From assembly GCA_034440575.1 (NCBI GenBank), contig JAOTOL010000414.1, forward strand, positions 1-64,000: DNA of 64,000 nucleotides, read 5' to 3'. Below the pieces are notes generated by a model that was given only the letters and a program-made list of their open reading frames with translations, did not search any database and was not told where the DNA came from. Each line of letters begins with the position of its first letter. Position 1 is the first letter of the stretch. Below are positions 20,926-34,917 of this stretch, one piece after another. Source of the stretch: Imbricaverruca yamaguchii. Lineage: Eukaryota; Arthropoda; Thecostraca; Neoverrucidae. Made by a program: the position numbers and the translations under genes.

Positions 20926-23900
20926 TGGGCACCAATGGCAACTTCCTTTGAAATGCGAAAACAGTGTGTTTGGTTTATCCTAATAAGTGCATCTGTGTGG
21001 TCTTATGTGTCTGTGATAATTCCTCCGCCGAGCCCAAACAACCTATCCCAGCTCATGGGAAGATTCCTAAGCGTAGGACCGTCGTTCTAAAAAAATCATG
21101 GATTCGTATCCTGATGTTCGCAATCGTGTGGGAGGGAGGGGAATGAAAGCAAGGAAATTTACCCAATTGAAAAGCTATTAGATCCTTGTCACAGTTGAGC
21201 GAAAATTGTATGGTTTTTACACCACTGAAGAAGGCTTACATATATCGCTCGATTGTATATATATGTCGTTTAAATCACAACTGTACTTTAAGTCGAAATG
21301 CGTCCGAAAACCACCGGAGGACTAATTATCATGTGCGCAAGCTGTACTCTTCTCAATCTCCACGTCTACGCTCCCTCCTGTGCCTTTAAGAGAGGCGTTG
21401 ATTAACAGAATCGTGGTCAGGATTCCATCCTGGGTATGCCACCAGCCAAAAGGGCCATCTGACCGTGGAAGATGAAAGGTGAAAAGCCTGTCCCAAAAAG
21501 TGTTTTTCTTATTCGTAGAACGTGTGCTTTTCTCGATAAGGATTTCAATACAATTTGTAGCACACTCCCTATTTTAGTGAATAGTCTTACAGTTGTTTTG
21601 ACGTAGGGTTTGAACATTTTCAGTAGGATATGCAGGCACGCGATTACGCTTGACGTGGGATGTGCTGGCCCTCACCCCGCGCCCATTGCTATGTCAGGTA
21701 TGTCGACGCTACTGTTGCGGGCCAGGCGTCCGATGTGAGCTATGTCCAGTGCCCTATCCCTGTTTTTATATCCACTTCAATTACATATAATCGAGACTAA
21801 TTTGAGTTGGTTGTGCTATGGGAAGCAATGGTCCAGATTCGCAATGATAAGTGTCGAGGAAACTTCGCGAATGCATTTCGAAGTAAAATATATCCTAAAC
21901 CCTGAGTAGCATCGTGAAGGTATCAGCTACTTGCGGTTCCATTTCAATTCGCGATAACCAAATATTGAGGAATCATTTTCCCTTACATCCTGACGATTAG
22001 CTGAGTGAATTCGGTCACACTGGACCAGGGGCGTCGCCACCGGGGTGGGCAGCGAGCGAGGGAATTTACCCCCTGCCCTGTGGAAGACGGGGTTCCTGAC
22101 ATCTGAGGAGGCCCCGTGCCGGAAGCGCACAGAAAAGTTGATGTGCTCTCTAGAAGAAAGGCTTCACACTGAGGGTCGCTACCATCCGCTACCATATTAG
22201 ATAAAAGCAGATATTTCTGTAGGAAGTCCCACAAAGCTTGAGAGATTTTGACAGCCTTTCAACCCACCTTTCGGAGGGAGTCAAACACAATGTATATCGT
22301 CACACATCTTTGCGGAGGTGGCCCATGAGCCTTCGATATCTGGGTCCATCATCGCTTTCCTCATCATCCTCCATCCTTCATCATCCTCCATTCGACATAC
22401 GTGCCCGCGGTGTGGAAGGGCTCAAGTCTTCACACATTTCTGATTACAGGCCAAAGCTGAAAACCTGGAGGCAATCCAATGCGCTTCGTGACTCAACCAC
22501 CGCGCGAAAGAGGGGGGGAACAGCTTCCTCTTACCGTGAAGGGGTGGGAGGGGTGTCGCTCCCCTGACCTTTAAAGAGGCCCCTGCTCGGTAATACACTA
22601 AACATTTGAAGTGTGGTCTTCATGAGACGGCTTCACACTGAAAATCACAACCAATCAGAAACATAACGTAAGTCAAAGCTAGTGTTTGTAGTTACCTCCG
22701 CAACGATCTCAGAGGCATTTGTTCAAGGTCCTTGGTTTTGGGATCCTTGTATTTTATGACAATGTGAAGGAAGCCATGCGTGCATTGGTGGAATATTGCA
22801 TGTATTTCAGGGATGCACATGCAAGGGGGCGCTTACATGCAAGGGGGCGCTTCCTCATTTGGTTCCATGTTAACAATCACCGGGCCCAAGGTAGGGGCTC
22901 ACAAAGATAGGATAGGTACCCGTCTTAAGACGAGTAGCCTCCTATTTCAACATTGTATTTAAGGTCACGATTACTGACCTAAGGTCCCGATTGGGACCTA
23001 TTCGCTGGTAACACTCAATCAATGACATGCCAACAAATTAAACCCACGGCGAAACTCGTTTTGACTGGTGTCACAGCAGTTGTCTCGGTGTTAATAAGTC
23101 AACTAGGACAAAGATATGCCGTGATGTGCTTATTTAACACATGTCAGCCATGTTTCAGGCTAGTTATTCCATGATTAATTCGTGTCCACGGAAGTCGGGT
23201 ACCGGGTTCAATGTACGAAAACCTGAGATGAGTTGTGACAGTATATTTAGAGCTTTCATGAAATGGATTCATAGCATCCATGTCAATTTTACAAAACTGG
23301 TTTCATACATCCACACATGGATAGACATGCTGAGCACAAAGCAAACACTGTTCTTCGACACGGCACTGCGGTACCTACCACACATCGAAGATGCGTCATA
23401 CATCCTGCGGTCACATCACACCATTAGTCTGTTATGATCTGATGGGTGTCTGACATCTGATGGGACATGATTTCAGCTACTGTTGGCCTTATATAGAAAG
23501 CTCCAGAGCGAACACTTTCCGAGCATGAGGTAGCTCAAGCCGGCTTTCTCTGATCGCCCGTGCATGGCAGGCGGACACCGTGGAGATCTACGATCCTTCC
23601 ACGCAGATTTCTGGCGCATTTGGTGCTATCAGGAAGTGGCGCATAAACGCAGACATTTTTTACGTACGCTATCAACTCGTCTCCATCCCAACTCTCGCAA
23701 CACCGGAGTCACATGCTTAACGTCGGCCTAAGCCACTCACGGTACGAGCACTAAAATGGATGGCTTTCGGTTCTTCTGTGCTGCAGTGCAGCTTCTCCAG
23801 GCCCCAATGCAGTATCGAGCATGCGGAAATATTTTTGCTTCGATGAACGTTCGCGTTGTGCCTTTGGGCACCCGTGGCACATCGTAGCCAGGCCGACTAA

Positions 23901-24927
23901 TAACATGCGACAACGTTCAACGACTGCGGGATGTGCTTGTCTTATGTAGATGAGGACTGATGGTGACACCTAGGATTTTAACACTGAGATAAATTGAAAT
24001 TCCGTCGCTTCCGATCTAAACTGATAAGTTTAATTCGGAAAGTTGGTATCGAATAATGAACAGGGCTGAAGTAGAGGGCAGGACATATCATTATCACTGG
24101 ATGAGGGAAGGCCAGGTAAATGGCAATGCGTAGTATGGTACAGTCACCAGGATATCCTTCCCCGATATACACTAGATTTAACGATTGCTATGTGTGGAGG
24201 GATATGCAGCAGGGGAAATGCGGAGGGAATGTCCGCCCATCCCGTCGACACATTAGATGAGCTTTTGAGGAAAAAGACATTTTCTGGTTAAAAGGCAATT
24301 AGGCGCTCCACAAGGGTACGTCGAAGGTACACTTTTCGAAGATTCAGTAATATACTTGCTGCGCACACGCACGGTTGCCAGATGGCTTGGAGGAAGATTT
24401 CCATGTATTATAAAGCACATCCAGAACGCACCAGTCGCTTACAGCCCTTGTTGAAATAGACGCACCACGTGTCAGCCAGACTGGCCGCGCCGGCACAGCT
24501 GCGTGCTCATTTGTCCCACACGGTTAGGACAAGTCGACTGTACTCGACGACTGTGCCTGACTGCGCCTGCACCACCGCCCCCGCCACGAGCCTCAGGTCA
24601 GTGCCAACGTTGAGAGCCGCAGTCACCATGCAACAGTTGGATTGTCGTTAGGCACAATCCGAGAGCTAGAAAGTTCTGCAGTCAGGGACCACGCTGCAAT
24701 AAGCCATAGTTTCTAGATGATATATGACCAAATGCCAGTGGCGAGATATATGACGTCAATTCTTTGTTAGTTCACTGTTCCCACCTTCCCTATTTTGGAG
24801 CATATACTCGTGATCAGACCTGACAGCGACGTGAAACTTTGCGCCTTTGTAGAAAACAACATACCCTGCAACATATTCCAGGGATAACCAGTTTTTTATT
24901 CTCACCTAATCTCGTGACCTGACGAGA
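20926..24927. other. No gene recognised over 4 kb
   Basis: I find no convincing coding region. Small items: a direct 18-bp duplication ACATGCAAGGGGGCGCTT at about 22,816-22,853, and a GC-rich island at 24,469-24,620 with a short frame (LSHTVRTSRLYSTT) that ends at a possible splice donor (CTCAG|GTCAGT). That frame could be an exon, but nothing else supports it. Confidence 0.35.
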
Positions 24928-25210
24928 AGACGAGAAGACTAAAATGAGAAGCGCTGCCGACTTTGACCTCGCCTAGCTCATGTGGTGGTCATATCATCGA
25001 TGTGACCCATATTATTGTTGCGTTTTCGTTGGAGAAATATCTGCACATAAATGTGCAAAACAGGAAGTATTGTGATGCCTCGGTCGGACAGCTCTCAGAA
25101 AGCATAACCCTAGAATGAAACTTTGATAAGAAGTCTCATTTTAGACGAGAAGACTAAAATGAGAAGCGCTGCCGACTTTGACCTCGTCTAGCTCATGTGG
25201 TGGTCATATG
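24928..25210. repeat. Two direct copies of a 66-bp segment
   Basis: GACGAGAAGACTAAAATGAG through CATGTGGTGGTCATAT occurs at about 24,928-24,992 and again at 25,145-25,210, differing at about one base. The intervening roughly 150 bp is unrelated. Confidence 0.85.
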
Positions 25211-25682
25211 TACTGCCCCTCAGGGAATGTATTGTTGTCTTTATCCCCTTTATCCCCAGGATTAAAAACGCGGCAACACATGGACACCATAGCTTGCTAT
25301 CCAGTGCTTTCTTATCCAGTGAGTCCGACAAATGACACGTTTGCCTTGTAGGCACGAATTTGAAGAATGTTCACCGGATCCTTCATCATGCAGCGACGAA
25401 TATCTAACCCGGTGCACCTTTGGACATAGGAAAGTGTATCCCACTGTACCTTTCAGCTTACTTCTATAATCATTCCGGTTTTGCTACACATACACAAATT
25501 AGAGTATTTAGGGGCCGTTGGCCCGTGCCCCTCCATCCCTTAGGCGCAAAAGGCCAGTTACTGGCTAACAGGGCGCCGAATGCGCCCTTTGTCCTGCAAG
25601 TAGTGTGCCCAAAGCTTGAATGGGTGTCCCAGATGGATGAAGGATGTCTCAGGTCTGAAAACAAAAATATGTTGGTGTGCAA
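25211..25682. other. No gene seen
   Basis: Unremarkable spacer ahead of the SINE. Confidence 0.4.
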
Positions 25683-25861
25683 GGTGTGGGGATGGCCCAG
25701 TAATTGCGATGTTGAGCTCTGGATGCAAAGGTCCGGGGTTCAACACTGGCACCGCTCTGGATATTTCGAATCCCGCGGCCCACTGGCGACACAGTGTGGG
25801 TTCCGCTATTAGGCATGATTGTGCATACAGTGCGTCGTGAACCACCCAATAAGCAAAAAGG
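25683..25861 (+). mobile_element. tRNA-derived SINE (family A), plus copy
   Basis: The head is tRNA-like, with an A-box-like segment (TGGCCCAGTAATTGC) and a B-box-like segment (GGGGTTCAACACT). The body carries AATCCCGCGGCCCACTGG, ACACAGTGTGGG and GTGCGTCGTGAACCACCC, and the copy ends in an A-rich tail (AATAAGCAAAAAGG). The same modules in the same order occur on the minus strand at 50,212-50,393, which confirms a dispersed family. Confidence 0.75.
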
Positions 25862-28800
25862 TACGAAAGTGTGCGCCGTGGATCTACACTACGACCCCAA
25901 GGCCTGTAGCCGCTTTCATAAACTGAGGGTGCACACCCATGATTGCATTATTTTTCAGGTTTTTGGTCGGTCCGAGCACTGCTCTCTCATTTCCCATGTG
26001 TTTGGTATTGACTATATGCGATTGATAATTGACATATCTATATTTCGGTGGATTATTTTAAACCAGGTGTGTATGCTTGACTAACGAAATTGTTTCCTTC
26101 GTTGTGAAGCTATTGCAAAATCATGTATTTATGAGATGATCATGCCATTAAGTATGTTTTCTTTCTCAACATTTAATGTGGGGTCTTTGAGTCCAGTGAC
26201 TCCCTGTGCTGCGAAACACTGACATACGAGACCCGCGGTTCATACTTTGATAAGATGATATGGCATCTGGCGTCGGCCGTGGGTGTCGCATTGGGCCACC
26301 GCAGGCTGGAGCAGGGTTGTACTGGTGGTGCTAATGTGTTAGGTGTCGTCTGCAGAGCCCTGACCCATGACCCCGAGCGGTGGGGCGACGAGTGGGTTGC
26401 TTGTGGGAAACTGAAGGGGGATGCTGGTCTGCCTGAGCCAACAAAGCAACTAATATTATTAACGGCTTGGCTGGTTGTCTGTCGAATCCAGAGTACGTCG
26501 GTTTACTATATAGGTATTAGTGCCACCGTCAGTGGCCATAGCCTACATCGGAGGTGGGCTGAACGTAGCGGAAGCCTGAATTATGAACGGCAGAACGTTT
26601 GTTGTTCTTTTTTCCAGAAGAGACGACGCACCGAAACGGTCACGGCAAGGACGTGCATATAGTGCATTCAGAAGTGGCATGCACGGCGCACGGGGCCGTT
26701 GTTAGGGAGGGGTCCGGCGTAAGGGGTCAAGTTAGCCTCGCAATAATTCCTGAAAATGTGGAAAGTTCCATAATTGGAGTGCAGATGTCTCCCAGAATAC
26801 TTCTCGAGGTGAGAATGGGTGACTGAAAAACAGAATACCCCTTGTTAAATACCTATATACTTTTGCCTACTATTTTTGTTTCAAATTTCCAAATGCCCTT
26901 GAAGTATGAAGGAGAAGTTCCCTTGAGCATTGTGTACTTTTGGAGGGCAATTGGTATTATTGTGCTTTTGGGTATTCACGAGACAAATTTTTCATGCATT
27001 TTAAACCTCCGTGAAGAAAAGAAAGGGGCTAGGATTGGTTAGGCTAAGTAAGGTTCTAATTTTTTTCCGAGTTGGGAAATATTGTAATTTGTTCGGACTT
27101 TTCAAAAAGGGTTCGATTGCGTTAGGTTTTTAATTTCAAATTTTTTAGAACGATGCATTTTTATTTAACCATTTATAAAACAAATCCTTACATGGGATGC
27201 TAGGCTAGGTTGGGTTAGGTCATGTTGCAATTTTTAAACCCTTAACATCATTTGTGTATGCTAACCTCACTCGACAGTCTTCAATTCGAAAATTCTGCTT
27301 GGCACCCCAGCCTCTGCATGATTTCAAATACGCCACTGGACGGAAATAACAAATTGATAGGAACTGGAAGTATGTCAGGGAGATTGGATGGTACCGCCCC
27401 GCCATCTGACTGGTCTCCATTATAACGGAAAAGGCTCGTCAGATGTCACGCATTTGATTTCCCTAATCTTGTTCTTAAAACTTCTGACATTTGTGAAAAA
27501 GCATGACAATCTATGCTTTTCTTTCCTAGCCTTCCGCCCCCCCCCTCTCCACCAATCACCATGACCTGCCTAGTCTTCTGACCAGGAAAGGCCTCGAAGG
27601 AGCTCCTTACACCTACTATTGAGCAGTAAACACACAACCAAGTGCAGGCCCGGCTCCATCCCGTCCTTAGTAACAAACAAATACAATAGATGCAAGCAAT
27701 CTGTACATCTTCACAAGGCCAAAATAGGATATTGCGCACAGAAATCAGCCTCTGTTTCATGGATCCTTTTTTATTTTGGGTCCCCCTTAACAAAATTACG
27801 TCTGCATTCCTCCTTATCAGCTCTACTCACTTTTGTTCAAGGAAGCCCACCTAAAGCGGGCATCTACTATTGACATGCCACAAAATCAAGGTAGAAATAT
27901 ACTGTCTACTTTGACACAAACTTCATCCGCACAAGTATACAAATATCAACCCCTTTAGACAAAGCCTCGCTATCTAATCATGAACAACCCAGGCCCTTGA
28001 GTACCACTCGGTACTCGCTCCCAACATTGGAGAATTGGAGGATTGAAGGATTGATGTCACCATACTTCTACTCCGAGTGTCAACTATGCTGCCTCTCAGG
28101 GTCTTGCATGTTTCTACAGCTTCCTTCGACATATCACTGCCTACATCGTTAACTTCTACAATTAATCATACTGTTGCAGCACATATACTACCACTCTACA
28201 ATCCGCAACCATACTAGCCTAACGCTACTACTCTACTCCAGAACCCTTTCTAGCTAAACGCTCACATTCAGAAACCGGGTTTGGGGAGCAGTAAATAATT
28301 TCCGATTTCGAAGGAAAAAATCTTCGTTTGATATGAACATGCGTCGACCCTGTTTAAGACCCGATATATCATATGCCTAAGGCCTGCTATATCAGGAAAT
28401 GTCCTTAGAGTTACAGAAAATTTCATTTTGGTGCAAATTTTTGGTTTAAATTCACCAATGGGGGAAGGGACATGTTCCCTTTGACCTCGCTGGATCCGAC
28501 CCTACGGGATCAACTTCCTTAGCTTAGGCCCTTGAGAAATATGCACGAGTCTGACTAGTTAGGTTATTGTTACAAGAGCCACCAAATACGTAACCCTCGA
28601 GTCACATCAGTTATTTTTGTCATCATGAGAGAAATAACTGCTAACAATGGTGCGGCCAGAAACTTCTTAAGGGGGGGGACCCCGGAAAATGTGATGAAAC
28701 ACAGGACGCTTCCGGCGCGCGAAGCGCTTCGTAAATTTCTGGTTTTCCGTGATTAAAATCCCAACATTTCTCAATCCATCGTATTTTTAGGGTGCTAAGG

Positions 28801-31800
28801 GTGTAGTGGGAGGTGGGCCCCGCCCTGCCCGCACTATCGGATAAGCCTTTGACTGCTAGCTCTAGCCTGCTCGTCCCTCGAAGCCCCTTCCTCACAGATG
28901 CTCCTCCAATTATCCTAAGACCTGAAACTTATTACTCGTCCAGGACGGGGTTCTTCTCCCTTTAACACGATGACCGGAGAAAAGGCGGAATCCATGCACT
29001 ACTGTTCTGTTTCGACGATGTCATGCATGCACAGGGATATTGTAATGAAGTCTTCTGATTGTCTCGCAAATTGATACTACATCCTACGCAAAAAAAAATT
29101 GGAGATCGCTAGTAATTATGAAAGCTGCAGGCATGGCTGGAGATGCCGGTCAGAGAGATGGGACGGGCCCCTGGTTTTGCACTGGTTGGGTTTAAGTGTT
29201 AGTGTCTCACTTTGCATTTTCAGTAGTTTGAACATATGTCCCGAAAATAAGAACCCGGACCACCCCGCCACTGGTTTGATCACAGATTTCCACTCTTGAA
29301 TGCGATGTACGAATGCTCCCGAACGTCGGCCAACCGGCCCTCCGCCCAGTTGCCATGTGTTCAAGGTCACAAAGGCTTCGTTGGCATAACGGCTCGACGC
29401 GCCGGAGGATCTCAACCTCATTTGATCCTATCGACCCCCCCCTCTCCAAAATCCCGGTTAGCGTTATGAGTAAGGTTTTCAGGTGCGCGTGCTACACCAA
29501 TTTGGTAGCTGAGAGCGGATTTCGCTCTCTTCCCCGGTGTGGTTTTTCGACTGCCGTCCCCTTCCCAATTGTGATAGGGGAGAAACTCGGTGACTTTTTC
29601 TAACTTTCTTCTATAGTCGCAAAATTTTAATCGCGTGACTACACCAGAGGCGGCTCCAGGGCAAATATTGGGAGGCACCTCTGACGGATTGTTGCGAAAA
29701 CGTAGGAACAGCATGCCTAAATATCATCATCGTGTTACTTTTCAGGTGATTGTAATTTGTTATTCAGTTGCTCATATTATCTTGTTTACCTACAAAAATG
29801 CCTATTTTGAGCCAAATCATGTCAGAGGCGAATCAGGGGAAGACAAAATTGGCAACAAGCGACCGGTTTTCTAAAAGCGGCATCATTACGTTGCCGTTAT
29901 AAAGTTTGGAGGAAGGAGGAGGACAAACGGTAATAATGCGTCACAAGCAGTGACGGAGCCATAAATGTTCTCAATGGCAGATCCAGTCGATGACGAAGTG
30001 TTCAGGACATGCACAAATACGCTCAACGTATCTTCCAGCCAGACATCCCTTTCAGAGGAAAAGGCGCCCCATTGAAACGAAGAGGCACTCCCCGGTATCC
30101 TCGAGATCACCCCACCCCCACCCCAACCTGCCCGACCAACGAATTTTGCCGCCGAATGAAAAGATCGAACTAAGCACCTCCAAGGAAAATATGTCCCCAC
30201 CTGAGAATTCCTGCATCAGCCCATAATCAGGGTCTTTTATAATATGATTCCCTGGTGACTACTTTGCATGAGTGTTGATTTCTGAAAATGATGGGGGGGG
30301 AGTGGAGGCAAATACACGAAGGGAATGGGTAAGCCGAAATGGATTGATTGAGGGCACATTCCATGGCGTCATATGTTAAAAGTTGAGAATATTGAGAATA
30401 TACAGACCCATGCGGCTTTAATTTTTTCTCCATGTTTTCCTCCTGACTTTGCTATTGCAAAAAAGCCCATCTCGACATCACAAAAATATAGATCTGACCG
30501 GTAAAATTATCTTGAACTATTCAGTTTTGAAATGGGCCCAATAGATTCCGAGATCTAAGGGGGGACAGTTTTGGAATGCCCTCCCCAAATCTACAGATTC
30601 AGGTCTAGCAAAACCATACCGTAAAAGGGTTAAGTTAATTTCGTACCAGGTGTCTTATCACCTTTCATGGGCTGCTATTGTCCCCAGCTCCGTTATAGCT
30701 CCATTATCTCCTATACCCACCTACGAAAGTTTACCGTAAACATTTTTTTCTCGCAAATTTATGGATACATATCACTGACTTTCAGTACAAACTCAGAATC
30801 AATATGTACTTGTGGCGACCCAATTCTGATATTCAAACGCTTGCATTCTTTGGTAAGAGAACTTTCCATACCCATTTTACTTCTATGGGTTCGCCAATGG
30901 TATAATACACAAGTTAGCTCATTGGCTATGTGGTATCATATGAATAAGGGCATGCAAAGTACGTGAAGTACTAGACTAAAGCCATCCCTTCGATGATAGC
31001 GTAATTAATACTACTTTGGTAAAACCAGTAACTTGTTGAACCAACTTTGGCCTCCCTTTGATCCGCCCTTGACATATTAGGCTTAAAATAAGCATTTCAA
31101 TAGATCAAGAAGGTAGTATGAGCAGTTGAATTTCACGTTATAGTCACCTGAACAGTGAAAATATTCAGATCTACGTCCTATTCCTAAGCTTTCCAATGTA
31201 TGTAAAAAGTGCCTTCCAGAATTGATTCCTGGAGCCGCCTGTGATGCGATTAAGACACGAAAATGTCGGCACGACGTAGAGTAAAGAAAGGCAGGAATGT
31301 TTATCAAATTTCACGCTCTTACCACATCAAGGTAGGGAACGACAGACGAAAAACCACAAGCATGAAGAATCTCCCTAAACGGAAGATGCCAAACGAAGGT
31401 GCTTGAGGAGCCACAAATTAATATAACTTCGCCGCTGCTACTATCATGGAATGTACCGGCATATTGTACAAGCTAAATACATCGATAAATTACGTTGGCT
31501 TCACCAAAATAGCACTCACCTTTGAATTCTGTCCAAATCCTCTCCTGGCTGGAGCAAGCTGCAAACATCATCGAGCCGCACACCACGCTGCAAACATGAT
31601 CCAGTCGCGCCCTCCAATTCGGTGTAGTGGTGGGCAACGATACTTACGTTCAAGCCTGTACTTTGTCCTCGTGAAGGGCGCACAACCCAACTATATATAT
31701 TTTTCATGTGTGTGGTAAATGGCCTAAAACTAAAAAGAATATGGTATAGTTTTCTGGTTGCATGTGGTCAATAATTTAATTCAATTTATTTGCACTCACA

Positions 31801-31889
31801 GATGGCAAGAAACAAGTACCAAAGAAGTACTCATTCGTTCCCCACCATGAATTCGGACGTCACTAAATATTTCAGCTTGCTCACACTTT
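25862..31889. other. No gene recognised over 6 kb
   Basis: Mostly AT-rich intergenic DNA with frames under 140 codons and no domain I recognise. Notable only for TTAGGTTAGG-like motifs near 27,040 and 27,205, short poly-G/C runs (27,539, 28,670, 30,292), and isolated fragments at 29,640-29,690 and 30,060-30,130 that resemble the modular repeat of 34.9-37.0 kb. Confidence 0.35.
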
Positions 31890-32250
<361 letters not shown>

Positions 32251-32305
32251 CCCCCCCTCTTTTTACAGCTCAAGTCAGTGCCATAATGTTTGCCATTGGT
32301 ATTGG

Positions 32306-34917
32306 GTGTACACCAATCGGAGAAAGAGCTCTGTCCTCTCCACAGATATTGATGAAAGAGTCCTCGGTCGCGGACCGTCTAACGACTTCTCAAGGAGAGT
32401 GGATCCAGGTCCGGCGAGGAAAAACCTGCCCGTCCATCCACATACAAATGCAACCCCTCCCCCAGCCCCTTCAATTCCTACAACACTCCTTGCCTCCCCT
32501 CGGCCCAACACTCCATTACAGTCGGAGAAGAGCCCAGGAGCTCTCCGGGAACAGGCCTCGAGACACCAACGTCTCAGAGACGCGTTGGACCCATGAAGAT
32601 GGGGAAGCCCTCCCCAAACATCCAATCCCTACCCTTCGTCATCACCAACCCTAAATCTACCCAACCCACCCCTAGACCCTCCCAAACCACCCCAACTCTC
32701 CCTCCCCCACCAACCATTTCCGAAGAGAAGGGCGTGGCCTGCGGTCGGGTACCGGTAATAGCACCCTCTACGACCCGATCACGCCTACCAATTGAGGTCT
32801 GCCCAGGGGCCCCGGACATCCCGAGCTGGCTCAAGGGATACGTCGCCAAATGTGGGAAGACAGGATCTCGGGGCTTGCCCCCATCGTCCCATCTCCCCAA
32901 TCCAGCCCTCTCCATACCGCAGAGACTGCGAGGGTGATGGGCCCACCCCTCACCTCCCCAGGCAGGCCGGAAGCGTGCCTCGCCCTGGTCAGTCTCGCCG
33001 ACCGGCAGGGTCAGTCTGAGCGCGCAACACCGGACCCGTCGTGTGCCCTGGCTGGTTCGCCATGAACCGTCATGCTTTAACCCCCTTTTAAAATAGCCCT
33101 CTATACAGACTGTTTTACAATGGAACTGCAAGGGTTTTAGAAGCAGTGCCCATGACTTGCAGGCAGTTCTGAGCAGGGTCTGTCCTGTGGCGGGTCTGTC
33201 CTGTGGCGTTCTGCCTTCAAGAGACAAAGCTGTCGCCGGACACCGCAATTCAGGTGAAATGTTACACCCTCCACCGAAAAGAAGTAGCATCTGACACTAG
33301 TTCCTAGTGTTCCCTCGCAACCACTAGTGAACACACGCCTCCAAGCCGTCGCTGCCAGGATGCACTTTGGTCATACAAGTATTTCATTATGCAGTATTCA
33401 CCTGCCCCCGGGACTTCATTTCCATCTACTGAGCTGAAACTTCTTTGTTCTCAACTCCGATTTTACCGATTTTACTCTTGGGCGACATTAAGTCACATAC
33501 CGTTTGGGGATGTGAAGATGTCAATGGGCGTGGACGTCTGACGGAGCAATTCCTACACGAGGATTGTATGTGTTGTGTATTTTAAACACAGGTACCAGAA
33601 CAAACTTTAGTATGCCGTCTGAACAGACTTCTGCGTTAGACCTGAGTATCTCTAGTCCCCAGCTTGTGCAAATGTTTAATTAGTCGGTGGACACTGACCC
33701 TCTGGAAAGCGACCATTTTCCAATATGGCTGAAATACCGTGAAGGCCCGGTCCTTGGACAGAGGACCGGGCCTTCAAGATGGAATCTTCGCAAAGCAAAC
33801 TGGACTGATCACATAACACAGATAGAAACATCATGCTTTTCTGATGGACAGAATAAACCACACAGTATGGAAGAATTTACATCACTGCTCCCACATTCTG
33901 CTTTCGCATGCATTCCTCGCACCTCGGGTGCTCCACGGCGTACCCAGTCCCATGGTGGACGGAGGAATGCGGAGACGCTATCCGCGCAAGAAAGCGAGCT
34001 TATCGTAAGTTAAGTAAAGGTAGTAACACTAGAAATGTGGTTGCCTTTCGAAGAGCCAGGGCTCTTGCACATCGTATTATAAGATCAGCAAAACAGGTAC
34101 CTTGGCGAGAATATGCAGGCCAAATAAGCAAGCATACCCCGACAGCACAAGTGTGGTCCAGAATAAAACGCATTGCAGGCCAGCATTCATCCGTTCCCAG
34201 ATCTGTCCTACGCATGGGTAATAGGGACGTGACCAAACCTGTAGATGTTGCCAACGAAATTGCCCGCTCCTATCAGAGCGTAGCCGTGGCATTAATTGGG
34301 CTCCGCAATTCTTGCGTCACAAGTCGCACTGTGAAAAGTTCCCTCCTGACTTTGTCACAACCGAAAGTATATCGTATAACAAGCCATTCACAATGGTCTA
34401 ACTCACTTCCGCCGTGGCGAAGCTCAGAAGCGTATGTGAAGGCTCGGCTATTATTCATAACGAAATGATAAAACATCTCCCTCCATGTGAGATCGAAACA
34501 CTTTTAAGCATATTCAACCATCTGTGGCAACAAGGCGACTTCCCAATAGCCTGGCGAGAAGCCTTAGTTATACCGGTGTTGAAGCCTCGCAAACGTGGAC
34601 TGGAACTGCTCCACTATCGCCCAATATCACCTCGTGTTTGGGTCTGAGCAACTGGATTCCCTAAGTAATATTCTCTCTGACAACTCGAACATTGTCCAAT
34701 AGGGACGATTGATGGACTTCTTATCTGCAGTGCCATTCTCCGCAATATATGTCCCTCGCTGATATACACGGCATGTAAATTTTGTACCACAGTAGGGCCA
34801 GTTGGACGGCTACCCACGATGTCAAGCTTGATGCTGCGCTTTGTTAGCTCGAAGAGCTATGGGCGCAAAATGAACTTTGTAGTCGATGCGCCCTAAAAGC
34901 AAAATAACTAACTAATA
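32306..34917 (+). mobile_element. Degenerate I-type LINE copy, 5' truncated and internally deleted
   Basis: Order on the plus strand: a Pro/Ser-rich ORF1 tail (about 32,306-33,060); the ORF2 start with LQWNCKGFRSS-like sequence (about 33,120) and broken endonuclease; the endonuclease-RT linker (PWWTEECGDAIRARKRAYRK, about 33,950-34,270); the RT start (IFNHLWQQGDFPIAWREALV and LLHYRPISP, 34,440-34,640); then a jump over most of RT and RNase H to the 3' UTR. The 3' end carries the hairpin GGGCGCA..TGCGCCC (34,861-34,896) and a tail AACTAACTAA. Several frame changes and stops make it dead. No target duplication was found. Confidence 0.75.

Noticed and set aside
24469..24651. First exon of a mitochondrial protein gene
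   Set aside because: The presequence-like frame and possible donor are suggestive, but it lacks an ATG and no further exon was found.
27030..27225. Interstitial telomeric (TTAGG)n repeats
   Set aside because: Only isolated TTAGG-like words in AT-rich DNA, no tandem run.
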